Source: Sphingobacteriales bacterium (GTDB lineage: Bacteria > Bacteroidota > Bacteroidia > Chitinophagales > Chitinophagaceae). From it: 60,841 bases of DNA. The translations under genes and the position numbers were made by a program. Shown here piece after piece: positions 43,154 through 51,305 of this stretch. Position 1 is the first letter of the stretch; the number at the start of each line of letters is the position of its first letter. The DNA is taken from positions 1 through 60,841 of the forward strand of contig REAR01000062.1 of assembly GCA_004295245.1 (NCBI GenBank), in the 5' to 3' direction. Below the pieces are notes generated by a model. It saw only the letters and a program-made list of their open reading frames with translations, searched no databases and was not told the origin of the DNA.

Positions 43154-43852
43154 TTAATGCGCCGAAAGTTGTTCCAACTGCTTTAAATTAGTAATACAAA
43201 TTTCAGTGCGGCTGTATTTTACCAGTTGTGCAGCTTCTAATTCGTTAATTAAAGTAGTAACGGTTTGGCGGCTGCTGCCAATAAGCTTGGCAATATCATC
43301 GTGGGTAAGATAATTGGGTAAACATATACCACTGGTGGTTTGCACCGCATCTTCCTGCTGGGCCAGTTGTTTAAAAAAATAAAGCAATCTTGTTTTTACA
43401 TCTTTATTTAGCAGGTTTACCAGCCGGTTTTCTATTTGCCTTAATTTATTACCTACCTGTTTACTGTATTTTAAAGCCATGTAGGGCTTTTTTTGCAGCA
43501 ATTGTTCAAAGTCTTCAATATTAAAAGCACAAAGGCTTACCCCCGTTTTATAGGCTTGCGCAAATTCTCCATTCAGGTTATCTTTTTCAAGGGTAAACTG
43601 GCCAAACACTTCTCCTTTGCTGATGATTTCTTTTATTATTTCGTTGCCATTATCATCAATATATCCAATTTTAATATGGCCATCTTTTATAAAATAAAGT
43701 TTGTTATGGTACGCCGATTCAAAATAGATGTATTCTCCCTTGTCCGCTTCAATAAAGCGATGTATGAGGTTTAATTCTTCATACTCCTGGTCGTTTATTT
43801 CTGCAAAAATATCGCAGGTGCGTATCAGCAACATTCTTTCATCCATACTCAT
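43154..43852 (-). CDS. Crp/Fnr-family transcription regulator
   Basis: A 232-residue regulator with an N-terminal cyclic-nucleotide-binding-like beta-barrel (about 15-125: ADKGEYIYFE, GEVFGQFTLE). It has a long dimer helix and a C-terminal winged helix-turn-helix (THDDIAKLIGSSRQTVTTLINEL, about 185-207). The Arg and Ser of the cAMP-binding phosphate cassette are not present as in Crp, and no Fe-S cysteines of the Fnr type are seen, so the effector is unknown. It is divergent from a YceI gene and precedes the aldehyde dehydrogenase gene; both are candidate targets. Confidence 0.88.
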   Translation of the reverse strand: MSMDERMLLIRTCDIFAEINDQEYEELNLIHRFIEADKGEYIYFESAYHNKLYFIKDGHIKIGYIDDNGNEIIKEIISKGEVFGQFTLEKDNLNGEFAQAYKTGVSLCAFNIEDFEQLLQKKPYMALKYSKQVGNKLRQIENRLVNLLNKDVKTRLLYFFKQLAQQEDAVQTTSGICLPNYLTHDDIAKLIGSSRQTVTTLINELEAAQLVKYSRTEICITNLKQLEQLSAH

Positions 43853-43993
43853 GCTTCAAAAAATTAGTAGTATAAAACTATAACAATTTCTATTATCGTT
43901 TTTAATAACAATTGGTGGCCTTGGTATTCGTTAATTTTATGCAAAGAAGGTTTAAATGTCTCAAATCTGACCGTTACCAATAACAATCGGTTC

Positions 43994-44001
43994 TACATTT
44001 G
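43994..44001 (+). promoter_or_regulatory. Candidate -7 box of the YceI (copy 3) gene
   Basis: TACATTTG matches TAnnTTTG exactly and lies 27 nt before the ATG at 44029. No clear -33 TTG was found, which would fit an activator-dependent promoter next to the divergent Crp-type gene (inference). Confidence 0.35.
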
Positions 44002-44028
44002 ACATAATAATTTAAAGCAGTAATTTTT

Positions 44029-44571
44029 ATGATTAAACATTTTTTTATTCTCAGCATTTTATTTGCAGGCCTCACAACAACAGCCCAACAATATACACCC
44101 GCAGATGCCGGATCTGCTATTACGTTTAAGATTAAGAACCTTGGAGTGACTGTTAATGGCTCTTTTACCGGCTTAAAAGGTAATATTGTTTTTGATGCTG
44201 CCGCACTATCTAATAGCCAGTTTAATGTAAGTCTTACTGCTGCATCTGTAAACACAGGCATTAATGCCCGCGATAATCACCTGCGTAAAGAAGCTTATTT
44301 TAATGCCCCGCAATACCCGCAAATAAGTTTTGTATCTACTCGCATTACGGGTTCTACTGTTGCAGGTACCTACTTTGTATTTGGCAAACTCACTATAAAA
44401 AATACTACCAAAGAAATTTCATTTCCGTTTACCGTGATGCCAGAACAAAGTAACCTGCGGTTAAAAGGATCTTTTAAAATTAACCGCAGAGACTATGGGG
44501 TGGGTGGCAGCAGCCTTACTATGAGCGATGATTTAACCGTTAATCTGGATGTGCTGGCACAAAGAAAATAA
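44029..44571 (+). CDS. YceI-family periplasmic protein (copy 3)
   Basis: A 180-residue protein with a signal peptide (MIKHFFILSILFAGLTTTA) and a complete YceI domain. Visible marks are AITFKIKNLGVTVNGSFTGLKG, INARDNHLRKEAYFNAPQYP, TIKNTTKEISFPF and FKINRRDYGVGG. It is closer to the classic YceI pattern than the copies at 8466 and 14573, which carry the HFNENYMES variant. It probably binds an isoprenoid-like ligand in the periplasm. It is divergent from the Crp-type regulator. Confidence 0.92.
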   Translation: MIKHFFILSILFAGLTTTAQQYTPADAGSAITFKIKNLGVTVNGSFTGLKGNIVFDAAALSNSQFNVSLTAASVNTGINARDNHLRKEAYFNAPQYPQISFVSTRITGSTVAGTYFVFGKLTIKNTTKEISFPFTVMPEQSNLRLKGSFKINRRDYGVGGSSLTMSDDLTVNLDVLAQRK

Positions 44572-44576
44572 TAGTA

Positions 44577-44915
44577 CTACTTTAAAAAATCGCCATCAAT
44601 AATTAACAGCTTTACACCATTAGCAGCAATTGAACGATGGCTGCTCATATTGTCAGATACAATGTACGTCATACCTGCATTGAGTGTTTGTGGTGTTCCA
44701 TCCTGCAATTCAGAAACAAAAGCACCTTCTAAGCAATGTACAATATGGCCTTTCTGGCACCAATGGTCGGCTACATAACCGGCACTGTATTGTACAATAC
44801 GCAAGCGTAAGCCCGGCAATTGCAAGGTTTGCCAATAGGCAACACCGGTCTCTCCGGGGTGTGTTGTTTTTTCAATCTTGCTCCAGTCAATGGTTTCAAA
44901 TGCTATTGGGGGCAT
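44577..44915 (-). CDS. DHCW-motif cupin-fold protein
   Basis: A 112-residue soluble single-domain cupin. The metal-site stretch is YVADHWCQKGHIVHCLEGAF (about 46-65) with His, Cys, His and Glu ligands; the second cupin motif is GMTYIVSDNMSSHRS (about 83-97). The family is small and has no assigned reaction. It is convergent with YceI copy 3 (5 bp between stops). Confidence 0.82.
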   Translation of the reverse strand: MPPIAFETIDWSKIEKTTHPGETGVAYWQTLQLPGLRLRIVQYSAGYVADHWCQKGHIVHCLEGAFVSELQDGTPQTLNAGMTYIVSDNMSSHRSIAANGVKLLIIDGDFLK

Positions 44916-44954
44916 GGCATAAAGTTTACTTAAAAATACAGTTTAAATATTTGT

Positions 44955-45055
44955 GTTACCAGCTATCGGTTTTCATGGCGTCATCGTTGCGTCGCACCCT
45001 TCAGCTGAAGGGTGCGACGCAACAGCTGTTGCTATAAGCACTACAGCTGGCTACC
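44955..45055. repeat. Full palindromic copy of the dispersed repeat (type copy)
   Basis: Positions 44986-45023 form a perfect 38-bp palindrome with arms GTTGCGTCGCACCCTTCAG and CTGAAGGGTGCGACGCAAC. The outer flanks are GTTACCAGCTATCGG on the left and ACTACAGCTGGCTACC on the right, themselves roughly inverted. This is the best copy for defining the family. Confidence 0.95.
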
Positions 45056-45057
45056 AA

Positions 45058-45783
45058 CTAAAATTTTAAATAATAAGGCTGCAGCAACTGTATAAACGCA
45101 GGGGTATAATGATTGTTTTTTACAAAAATGCTCAATTCCTCTATTGGGTAAGTAGCCAATTGTTGACGTTGCAATAAAACTATTGATCTGAAAAAAGCGT
45201 GTGTGGTGCTTTGCCGTACCTGCAACCAATGTGCAGGATATAAATTATACACCGCTGCCTGTGTTAAAAGATAATTGCTGCGGTGCCAGGGCAATAATAA
45301 TATGAGTGCCCCTTTTTCATTTAATTTTTTATCTGCTATGGCCAGCAAGTCATCCAGCCGCAAACTATCATCGTGCTTGGCTTTGTTTTTAATAGGGTCG
45401 GCCGATTTTAAATCTCCTTCAAAAAAAGGTGGATTACTAATAATGCAATCGTATGTTTTAGTATTGTCAAATAATTTTATATCACCGTAATGTAAATGCA
45501 AGCGGTCTTTCCACGGGCTGCTGTTAATATTTTCAATGGCCTGTTCGTAGCTGTTATAATCCACTTCAATACCATCTATGGTGCCATTGTATTGTTGTGC
45601 CACCAGCAACATTAATAAGCCGGTGCCGGCGCCAATATCCAGCACATTACTATAATCAAATTCTTTTTGTTGCAGGTAATGTGCCGCCCATGCACCCAGC
45701 AGGCAGCTATCGGTACTTACTTTTAAAGTACTACGGTCGTGGTAAATAGTAAACTGTTTAAACTGAAAATATGGGTTAGGCAT
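45058..45783 (-). CDS. trmN6: tRNA1(Val) A37 N6-methyltransferase
   Basis: A 241-residue SAM-dependent methyltransferase of the YfiC/TrmN6 type, which methylates adenine 37 of valine tRNA. The N-terminal signature is FKQFTIYHDRSTLKVSTDSCLLGAW, with SAM motif I VLDIGAGTGLLMLL (about 47-60) and the catalytic NPPF in CIISNPPFFEGD (about 116-119). It lies 34 bp downstream of tsaD, another tRNA-modification gene, on the same strand. Start and length are as in the family. Confidence 0.93.
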   Translation of the reverse strand: MPNPYFQFKQFTIYHDRSTLKVSTDSCLLGAWAAHYLQQKEFDYSNVLDIGAGTGLLMLLVAQQYNGTIDGIEVDYNSYEQAIENINSSPWKDRLHLHYGDIKLFDNTKTYDCIISNPPFFEGDLKSADPIKNKAKHDDSLRLDDLLAIADKKLNEKGALILLLPWHRSNYLLTQAAVYNLYPAHWLQVRQSTTHAFFRSIVLLQRQQLATYPIEELSIFVKNNHYTPAFIQLLQPYYLKF

Positions 45784-45787
45784 AAAC

Positions 45788-45822
45788 GGTTACAGGTTGC
45801 AGGTTACAAGTTACAGGTTAAC
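45788..45822. repeat. Short tandem repeat, five 7-nt units
   Basis: Five units of about GGTTACA (GGTTACA, GGTTGCA, GGTTACA, AGTTACA, GGTTAAC) lie between trmN6 and tsaD and include the tsaD stop codon. A similar ATTACAAGTTACAAG run is at 104-118. Confidence 0.85.
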
Positions 45823-46852
45823 GTGCACTTACTTTCGCATCCAGGTCAATAAACTGACCGGCAAGGAATTTATAATAGGCAGTAATGGCAATCATGCCGG
45901 CATTATCTGTGCAATATTCAAACGGTGGTATATACGTTTGCCAACCCAATTGTTGGCCCATTGCAGTAAACTGGCTGCGTAAATAACTGTTGGCAGAAAC
46001 ACCACCAGCAAGGCAAATTTGCCGGATGCCGGTTTCTTTACTTGCTTTTTGTAATTTTTTTAATAAGATGCTTACAATGCGATGTTGTATAGAAGCACAA
46101 AGGTCGGGCAGGTTGTTTTGTATAAAAGCCAGTTGATCTTCTGTGCTGGCAACTTGTGCAGGTTTATAAACCTGGCTAAGGCCGGCATTTTGTAAAAAGT
46201 ACAAGATGGCTGTTTTTACGCCGCTAAAACTAAAGTCAAGCCCGGGTATTTGCGGCTCCGGAAAACTAAAACGGTTAGTGTTACCATGTTTTGCATAGGC
46301 ATCAATTAATGGGCCGCCGGGGTAGGGTAAGCCTAATAATTTTGCCGACTTATCAAAAGCCTCACCGGCAGCATCATCAATAGTAGTACCCACTACTTGT
46401 TGCTCTAATGGAGATTTGCAAAGTACTATTTGTGTGTGTCCGCCACTTACAGTTAAACATAGAAAAGGAAAAGAAGGTTGGCGCTCTGTAACCATATTGG
46501 CTAATACATGCGCCTGCATATGGTGCACTCCAATTAATGGAATGTTTAAAGCCAGCGCCATTGATTTAGCAAATTGAGCCCCCACCAGCAATGCGCCTAA
46601 TAAACCCGGAGATTGTGTAAATGCAACAGCACTTAAGGTATGTTTATTACAGCCAGCCGCTTCTAAAGCCTGTGCAACCACCGGTACTATATTTTGCAAA
46701 TGCGCACGGCTGGCCAGCTCGGGCACCACACCACCATATTGCGCATGTACTTTTTGCGTAGCAATTATATTCGACAATACCACACCATCCCGGCAAACCG
46801 AGGCCGATGTTTCGTCGCATGAAGATTCAATAGCTAAAATAGTAATGCCCAA
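45818..46852 (-). CDS. tsaD: tRNA N6-threonylcarbamoyltransferase subunit TsaD
   Basis: A 344-residue enzyme that transfers threonylcarbamoyl to A37 of ANN-decoding tRNAs, working with TsaB, TsaE and TsaC. ASKHA-fold marks are AIESSCDETSASV (8-20), the metal ligands His111 and His115 in HHMQAH, SGGHTQIV (about 135), DFSFSGVKTA (about 212) and the late CLAGGVSANSYLR. The partner genes are not nearby. Its stop codon falls inside a 7-nt tandem repeat. It lies downstream of the MacB-like permease gene. Confidence 0.97.
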   Translation of the reverse strand: MGITILAIESSCDETSASVCRDGVVLSNIIATQKVHAQYGGVVPELASRAHLQNIVPVVAQALEAAGCNKHTLSAVAFTQSPGLLGALLVGAQFAKSMALALNIPLIGVHHMQAHVLANMVTERQPSFPFLCLTVSGGHTQIVLCKSPLEQQVVGTTIDDAAGEAFDKSAKLLGLPYPGGPLIDAYAKHGNTNRFSFPEPQIPGLDFSFSGVKTAILYFLQNAGLSQVYKPAQVASTEDQLAFIQNNLPDLCASIQHRIVSILLKKLQKASKETGIRQICLAGGVSANSYLRSQFTAMGQQLGWQTYIPPFEYCTDNAGMIAITAYYKFLAGQFIDLDAKVSAR

Positions 46853-46892
46853 TACAGTAAAATTAATAGCTGCAAATGTAGGGGCTTTCAGT

Positions 46893-48134
46893 TTACTTAC
46901 TGCGTATGGCCACCACCGGATCCATTCTTGCAGCTATAATAGCTGGTATAATACCCGCCAGAATACCAATGGTTACACAAATACCAATGGCCAATGATAG
47001 AATTCTAAGTGAAATGGTTACTTCAAAACCAATGGCCGGAGATATGGCCTTGGTTAAAATAAATACCAGCAACAAACCTATTAATCCGCCAATAATACAA
47101 AGTATGGCCGACTCTAAAAGAAACTCAGTTATAATACTGGTTTTAGTGGCGCCAATAGCTTTCTTTAAGCCTATCTGTGGGGTACGTTCTCGCACCGTAA
47201 CAAACATAATATTAGCCACGCCAAACAAACCTACCAATAAAGAAAGGGCTGCAATAAACCAACCGCCCAAGTTAACATTAGAAAATATACCCGACATAAA
47301 TTCTCCAAACGCTTCAATATCGTTCAGGCTAAAATTATCGGCCTGTGTTGGTTTTATTTTTCTAATAGAACGCATGGCACCCTGCACATCTTCCTTCAAT
47401 GCTTTCATAGGTATATTCTCTGGGCCCTGCACCATTAAAACTGGTTGTGCGTAATCTTCTTTAACCAGTGTTCTTAAAAAACCATAGGTCATTAAAATAC
47501 ATTCGTCAAAATCCCAGCCACCCATCATGCTTTGGCCTTGTTTTTTAATAATGCCAATAATATTTGCCTTGCCCCCTAAAAATTCAACTTGTTGGCTCAA
47601 CGCTTTATCAGCACGGCCAAATAGTTTTTCGGCAATATTGTAGCCAATAACAATATTGTTTGCTGCATTGTCATAATCGCTTTGTATTAGGTAGCGGCCA
47701 CCTTCTACATCTAATTTCTGAATATTAGAAAAGTCTTCTGTAATACCATATGTATTTACATTGCTTACTGCCTCGTTGCCCCATTCTATGGTACTGTTGG
47801 TGCTAATATTAAACGCCACATTGGTAGCCATGCCGCTGCGTTGTTTCAGCATACGGGCTTCTTCATACTTTGGTACGGGGCGGTTAATTAATTTCCACCA
47901 GGGTTGTTCGCCGGTATAATCCCATTTGTCAATATAAATAGTTTTGCTACCCAGTTTTTTAATATCGTTTTGCACGTTGCGTTCAAGGCTATCCACAGTG
48001 CTAAGCACACCAATAATGCAAAAAATGCCCACAATAATTCCAAACATACTAAGGCCGGTACGCATTTTATTATACCTAAATTCTTGTAAGGCCATTTTTA
48101 AGCTGCTCCAAACTATTTCAATGTATTTTGACAT
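46893..48134 (-). CDS. MacB/FtsX-type ABC transporter permease
   Basis: A 413-residue inner-membrane protein starting at 48134 (MSKYIEIVWSSLKMALQEFRYNKMRTGLSMFGIIVGI); the longer open frame to 48359 covers a repeat and is not coding-like. One N-terminal helix is followed by a large periplasmic MacB core domain (about 45-270) and three C-terminal FtsX helices (about 285-405). MacB-type permeases drive mechanotransmission with a separate ATPase. No ATPase or MFP gene is adjacent, which is unusual. It precedes tsaD on the same strand, 40 bp away. Confidence 0.9.
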   Translation of the reverse strand: MSKYIEIVWSSLKMALQEFRYNKMRTGLSMFGIIVGIFCIIGVLSTVDSLERNVQNDIKKLGSKTIYIDKWDYTGEQPWWKLINRPVPKYEEARMLKQRSGMATNVAFNISTNSTIEWGNEAVSNVNTYGITEDFSNIQKLDVEGGRYLIQSDYDNAANNIVIGYNIAEKLFGRADKALSQQVEFLGGKANIIGIIKKQGQSMMGGWDFDECILMTYGFLRTLVKEDYAQPVLMVQGPENIPMKALKEDVQGAMRSIRKIKPTQADNFSLNDIEAFGEFMSGIFSNVNLGGWFIAALSLLVGLFGVANIMFVTVRERTPQIGLKKAIGATKTSIITEFLLESAILCIIGGLIGLLLVFILTKAISPAIGFEVTISLRILSLAIGICVTIGILAGIIPAIIAARMDPVVAIRSK

Positions 48135-48234
48135 GGTATCAAAAATACAGCAACCATTCAATACCCAGCACTTAATTCTATTAATGGCTGCTTTATAGGG
48201 TAAGTGGCTATTGCAGGGGCCGGCAGTTGCGCAG

Positions 48235-48270
48235 GGCTCAGCAGTTCTTGCGTCGCACCCTTCAACAGCA
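48235..48270. repeat. Dispersed TTGCGTCGCAC repeat, half copy
   Basis: CAGTTCTTGCGTCGCACCCT then TCAACAGCAATGC is a half copy between the divergent permease and coiled-coil genes. Confidence 0.8.
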
Positions 48271-48426
48271 ATGCAATACCCGGCAGGTTTAAAAACATTT
48301 TTTGCACAGGGCAGGTTTTGTTTAAAAACAGTTGTAAATTGTATACAGCTCTTACCCATCTATCCGCACCGGGAAAATCAGGAAGAAGTAAATCATCAAT
48401 TGTTTCATCCTTAAAATTTTATTCCC

Positions 48427-48801
48427 ATGGTTACTACAGACATCTCGCAGCTTTCTGCTGAGTGCAGCAGCTGGCGGCAGGCAATGCGCAACTACCGCGA
48501 AATCTTCACTCAGTTAAAAAACGATCTGCAACAGGTTGCAGGCCGCATCTCTCAAAAAGACCTACTTCAGGATGTAGAGCATTACCAAAATCAATTTCAC
48601 ATTCAGCTCATCAACATCCACGACATTAAGCACCAGATTAAGGCACTCGATCAAAAAATCTCTCACGAAATGGCCAGCGGCCAGGTATCAGATCAATCAC
48701 TCTCGGAACACGAACAACTACACAACTCCTTTGAATCTCTCAGCCACGACTTACAAGCACTGAAAGCAGCCTTTACACAGTTTCTTAAAAAGGTTCCATA
48801 A
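48427..48801 (+). CDS. Small coiled-coil hypothetical protein
   Basis: A 124-residue soluble protein, almost wholly helical with heptad-like spacing (YREIFTQLKNDLQQVAGRI, HDIKHQIKALDQKISHEM, LSHDLQALKAAFTQFLKKV). It is rich in Gln, His and Ser and lacks membrane segments or a signal peptide. No family was recognised; it may be a structural or regulatory coiled coil. It is divergent from the permease gene. Confidence 0.6.
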   Translation: MVTTDISQLSAECSSWRQAMRNYREIFTQLKNDLQQVAGRISQKDLLQDVEHYQNQFHIQLINIHDIKHQIKALDQKISHEMASGQVSDQSLSEHEQLHNSFESLSHDLQALKAAFTQFLKKVP

Positions 48802-48914
48802 CCTTTTTTGTTGATCAGGTATTGAAAAAATATTTACTGCTGCTTAAAAATAGCAGTAACGGCTATTACAGCTTAGTAACGTTTTTAACGTTTTGCCGCC
48901 CCGGCTGCAAGTAG

Positions 48915-48950
48915 CACTGCAGCACAAGTGAGTGACACAACGATGCCTGG
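48915..48950. repeat. Degenerate copy of the dispersed repeat
   Basis: GCAGCACAAGTGAGTGACAC then AACGATGCCTGG resembles AGTGCGACGCAACGATGCTG with several changes. It lies upstream of the EF-G paralog. Confidence 0.45.
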
Positions 48951-49031
48951 CTTTATTCTATCGTCTGTTCAATACTGTACATAACAACTACGGATTGTTT
49001 GCAATTTTTTTTAACTACTAAATTTTTTGTT

Positions 49032-51108
49032 ATGGCAGACTTTGATACTTCTCACGTAAAAAATATAGTCTTGCTGGGCCATGCTGGTTGCGGTAAGACC
49101 ACTTTGGCGGAATGTATGTTGTTTGAAGCCGGCCTTATTAACCGCCGCGGTACCGTGGCAGAAAATAGCACGGTAAGCGATTACCACGATCTGGAAAAAG
49201 AAAGAGGCAATTCTGTTTTTGCCACATTGCTGCACACCCGTTGGCGGGGTTATAAAATAAATATTATTGATACCCCCGGTTATGATGATTTTGTGGGGGA
49301 AGTACTAGCATCGCTACGGGTGGCAGATACAGGAGTGATGTTGTTAAACGCTGTTATGGGAGTAGAAGTGGGTACTGATATTATTTGGGAATATACCGAG
49401 GCTTTTAAAACGCCTATGATTTTTGCCATCAATAAATTAGACCACGATAATGCTGATTACGACAAAACCCTGCTTACTGCAAAAGCTCATTTTGGTAACA
49501 ATGTGATAGCCGTGCAATACCCCCGGCAAACCGGCGCTGGCTTTCATGAAATTATTGATGTGCTGCGCATGGTAATGTATCAATTTAAAGATACGGGTGG
49601 TAAACCCAATAAACTACCTATACCAGATGCTGAAAAAGAAAAAGCAGAAAAGCTGCATAAAGAATTAATTGAAGCCGTTGCCAGCAATGATGAAACATTA
49701 ATGGAAAAATATTTTAATAAAGGCGAGCTTGATGAAGATGAATTAAAAGAAGGTTTAAAAAAAGCAATGATAGGTCACGATCTGTTTCCGTTGTTTTGCC
49801 TGAGTGCAGCACGCAATATGGGCAGTGGCCGGCTAATGGGTTTTATTGATAATGTTTGCCCCAGTGCTAATGAAATGCCGGCACAGCCTACTAAAGAAGG
49901 TAAGTTGTTGAAATGCGATGCTAATGGCCCGGCAGCTATTTTTGTGTATAAAACCATTGTAGAAAGCCATGTAGGTGAAATGAGTTTGTTTAAAGTTTAC
50001 AGTGGTACTGTAAAAAGTGGTATAGAACTGGTGAATGAAAGCACGGGCAGTGCAGAAAAATTAAACCAGTTGTTTGTGGTAGAAGGACATAGCCGCACCG
50101 CCACTAATGAGCTGGTGGCAGGAGACATTGGCGCCACTATTAAACTGCGCAACACGCATGTAAATAATACGCTTCACGAAAAAAATAAAAGCATAGAATT
50201 ATTACCCATTAATTTTCCATCTCCAAACATGACGATGGCTATTGAAAGCACCCGTAAGGGAGAAGAAGAAAAATTATCGCAGGCACTGCATACATTGCAA
50301 GAAGAAGACCCTACTATTATTATTGAAGTGTCTCCCGAGTTAAAACAAACTTTAATACATTGCCAGGGAGAACTGCACCTGCAGATAATAAAATGGAAAC
50401 TGGAGCACCTGCACCATGTAGCTGTTAAATTTACCAAACCACGCATTCCTTACAGAGAGACGATTCGCAAAATGGCAGAGGCCAATTACCGCCACAAAAA
50501 ACAAAGTGGTGGCGCAGGTCAGTTTGGAGAAGTATACCTGCGTATAGAACCGTGGTACGATGGTATGGCCGACCCTAAAGGATTGAATGTGCGCAACCGC
50601 GATGAATACCCGTTGGAGTGGGGTGGTAAGCTGGTATTTTATAACTGCATAGTTGGCGGTGCTATTGATACCCGTTTTTTGCCCGCTATTTTAAAAGGAG
50701 TTATGGAAAAAATGCAGGAAGGGCCACTTACTGGTTCTTATGTAAGAGATGTACGCGTTTGTGTATACGATGGAAAAATGCACCCGGTAGATAGCAACGA
50801 TATTTCTTTTAAAATTGCCGGGTTGCAGGCCTTTCGCCATGCTTTTCAGCAGGCCGACCCGCAACTGCTGGAACCCATTTACCATGTAGCAATACTATGC
50901 CCCGATGATTTGACAGGTGCTGTAATTGGAGATTTGCAAACCCGCCGTGCCATTGTTGAAGGCATTGATGCCAGCGGGCATTTTCTCCATCACACAGGGC
51001 CGTGCACGTTTCAGCATGCAATTTTCTAATTATACCACAGTGCCATTTGAATTTCAAAAGCAATTACAGGAAACCTATAATAAACAGCACAAAGAAGAAT
51101 TGGTATAA
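49032..51108 (+). pseudogene. EF-G paralog (EF-G2-like) with disrupted 3' end
   Basis: A translational GTPase of the EF-G family, starting at 49032 (MADFDTSHVKNIVLLGHAGCGKTT). The intact frame codes 665 residues to 51029: P-loop GHAGCGKTT, switch II DTPGYDDF where normal EF-G has DTPGHVDF, and NKLD. Domains II to IV follow. At about 50984 the frame breaks. The expected domain V stretch of about 19 residues is missing, and the correct C-terminus (SITQGRARFSMQFSNYTTVP to HKEELV) continues in another frame to 51108. As read, translation stops 15 codons after GHF in an unrelated tail. It is either a damaged gene or a sequencing/assembly error. The Tyr for the catalytic His fits EF-G2-type paralogs reported not to hydrolyse GTP. 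Confidence 0.85.
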
Positions 51109-51195
51109 ATTTTTCCCTGCGGAAAGCATTACCCAGTGCTTTAAAAGCTGTACAAGAGTGCAGCTTTTTTTATTGGGTTACCAACAGTGGTGGTA

Positions 51196-51272
51196 CTATT
51201 AAGCATTGTTGCTCGTTGTAAACCCCGAGTAGGCCTGTGTGAAATGCTATCGGGGCACACTTGTACGGTAGT
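51196..51272. repeat. Dispersed repeat, second form (CCCCGA...TCGGGG insert)
   Basis: TTAAGCATTGTTGCTCGTTG, then TAAACCCCGAGTAGG, then TGCTATCGGGGCACACTTGT. The ends match the CATTGTTGC...GCACACT core, with an insert that forms a CCCCGA/TCGGGG stem. It lies after the EF-G paralog gene. Confidence 0.65.
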
Positions 51273-51305
51273 TTATTAAAACAGCAATAAAAAGTCAACA
51301 ATTGC

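Noticed and set aside
48135-48359. 75-residue extension of the MacB-like permease
   Set aside because: It is Cys-rich, covers a copy of the dispersed repeat, and the family opening is at 48134.
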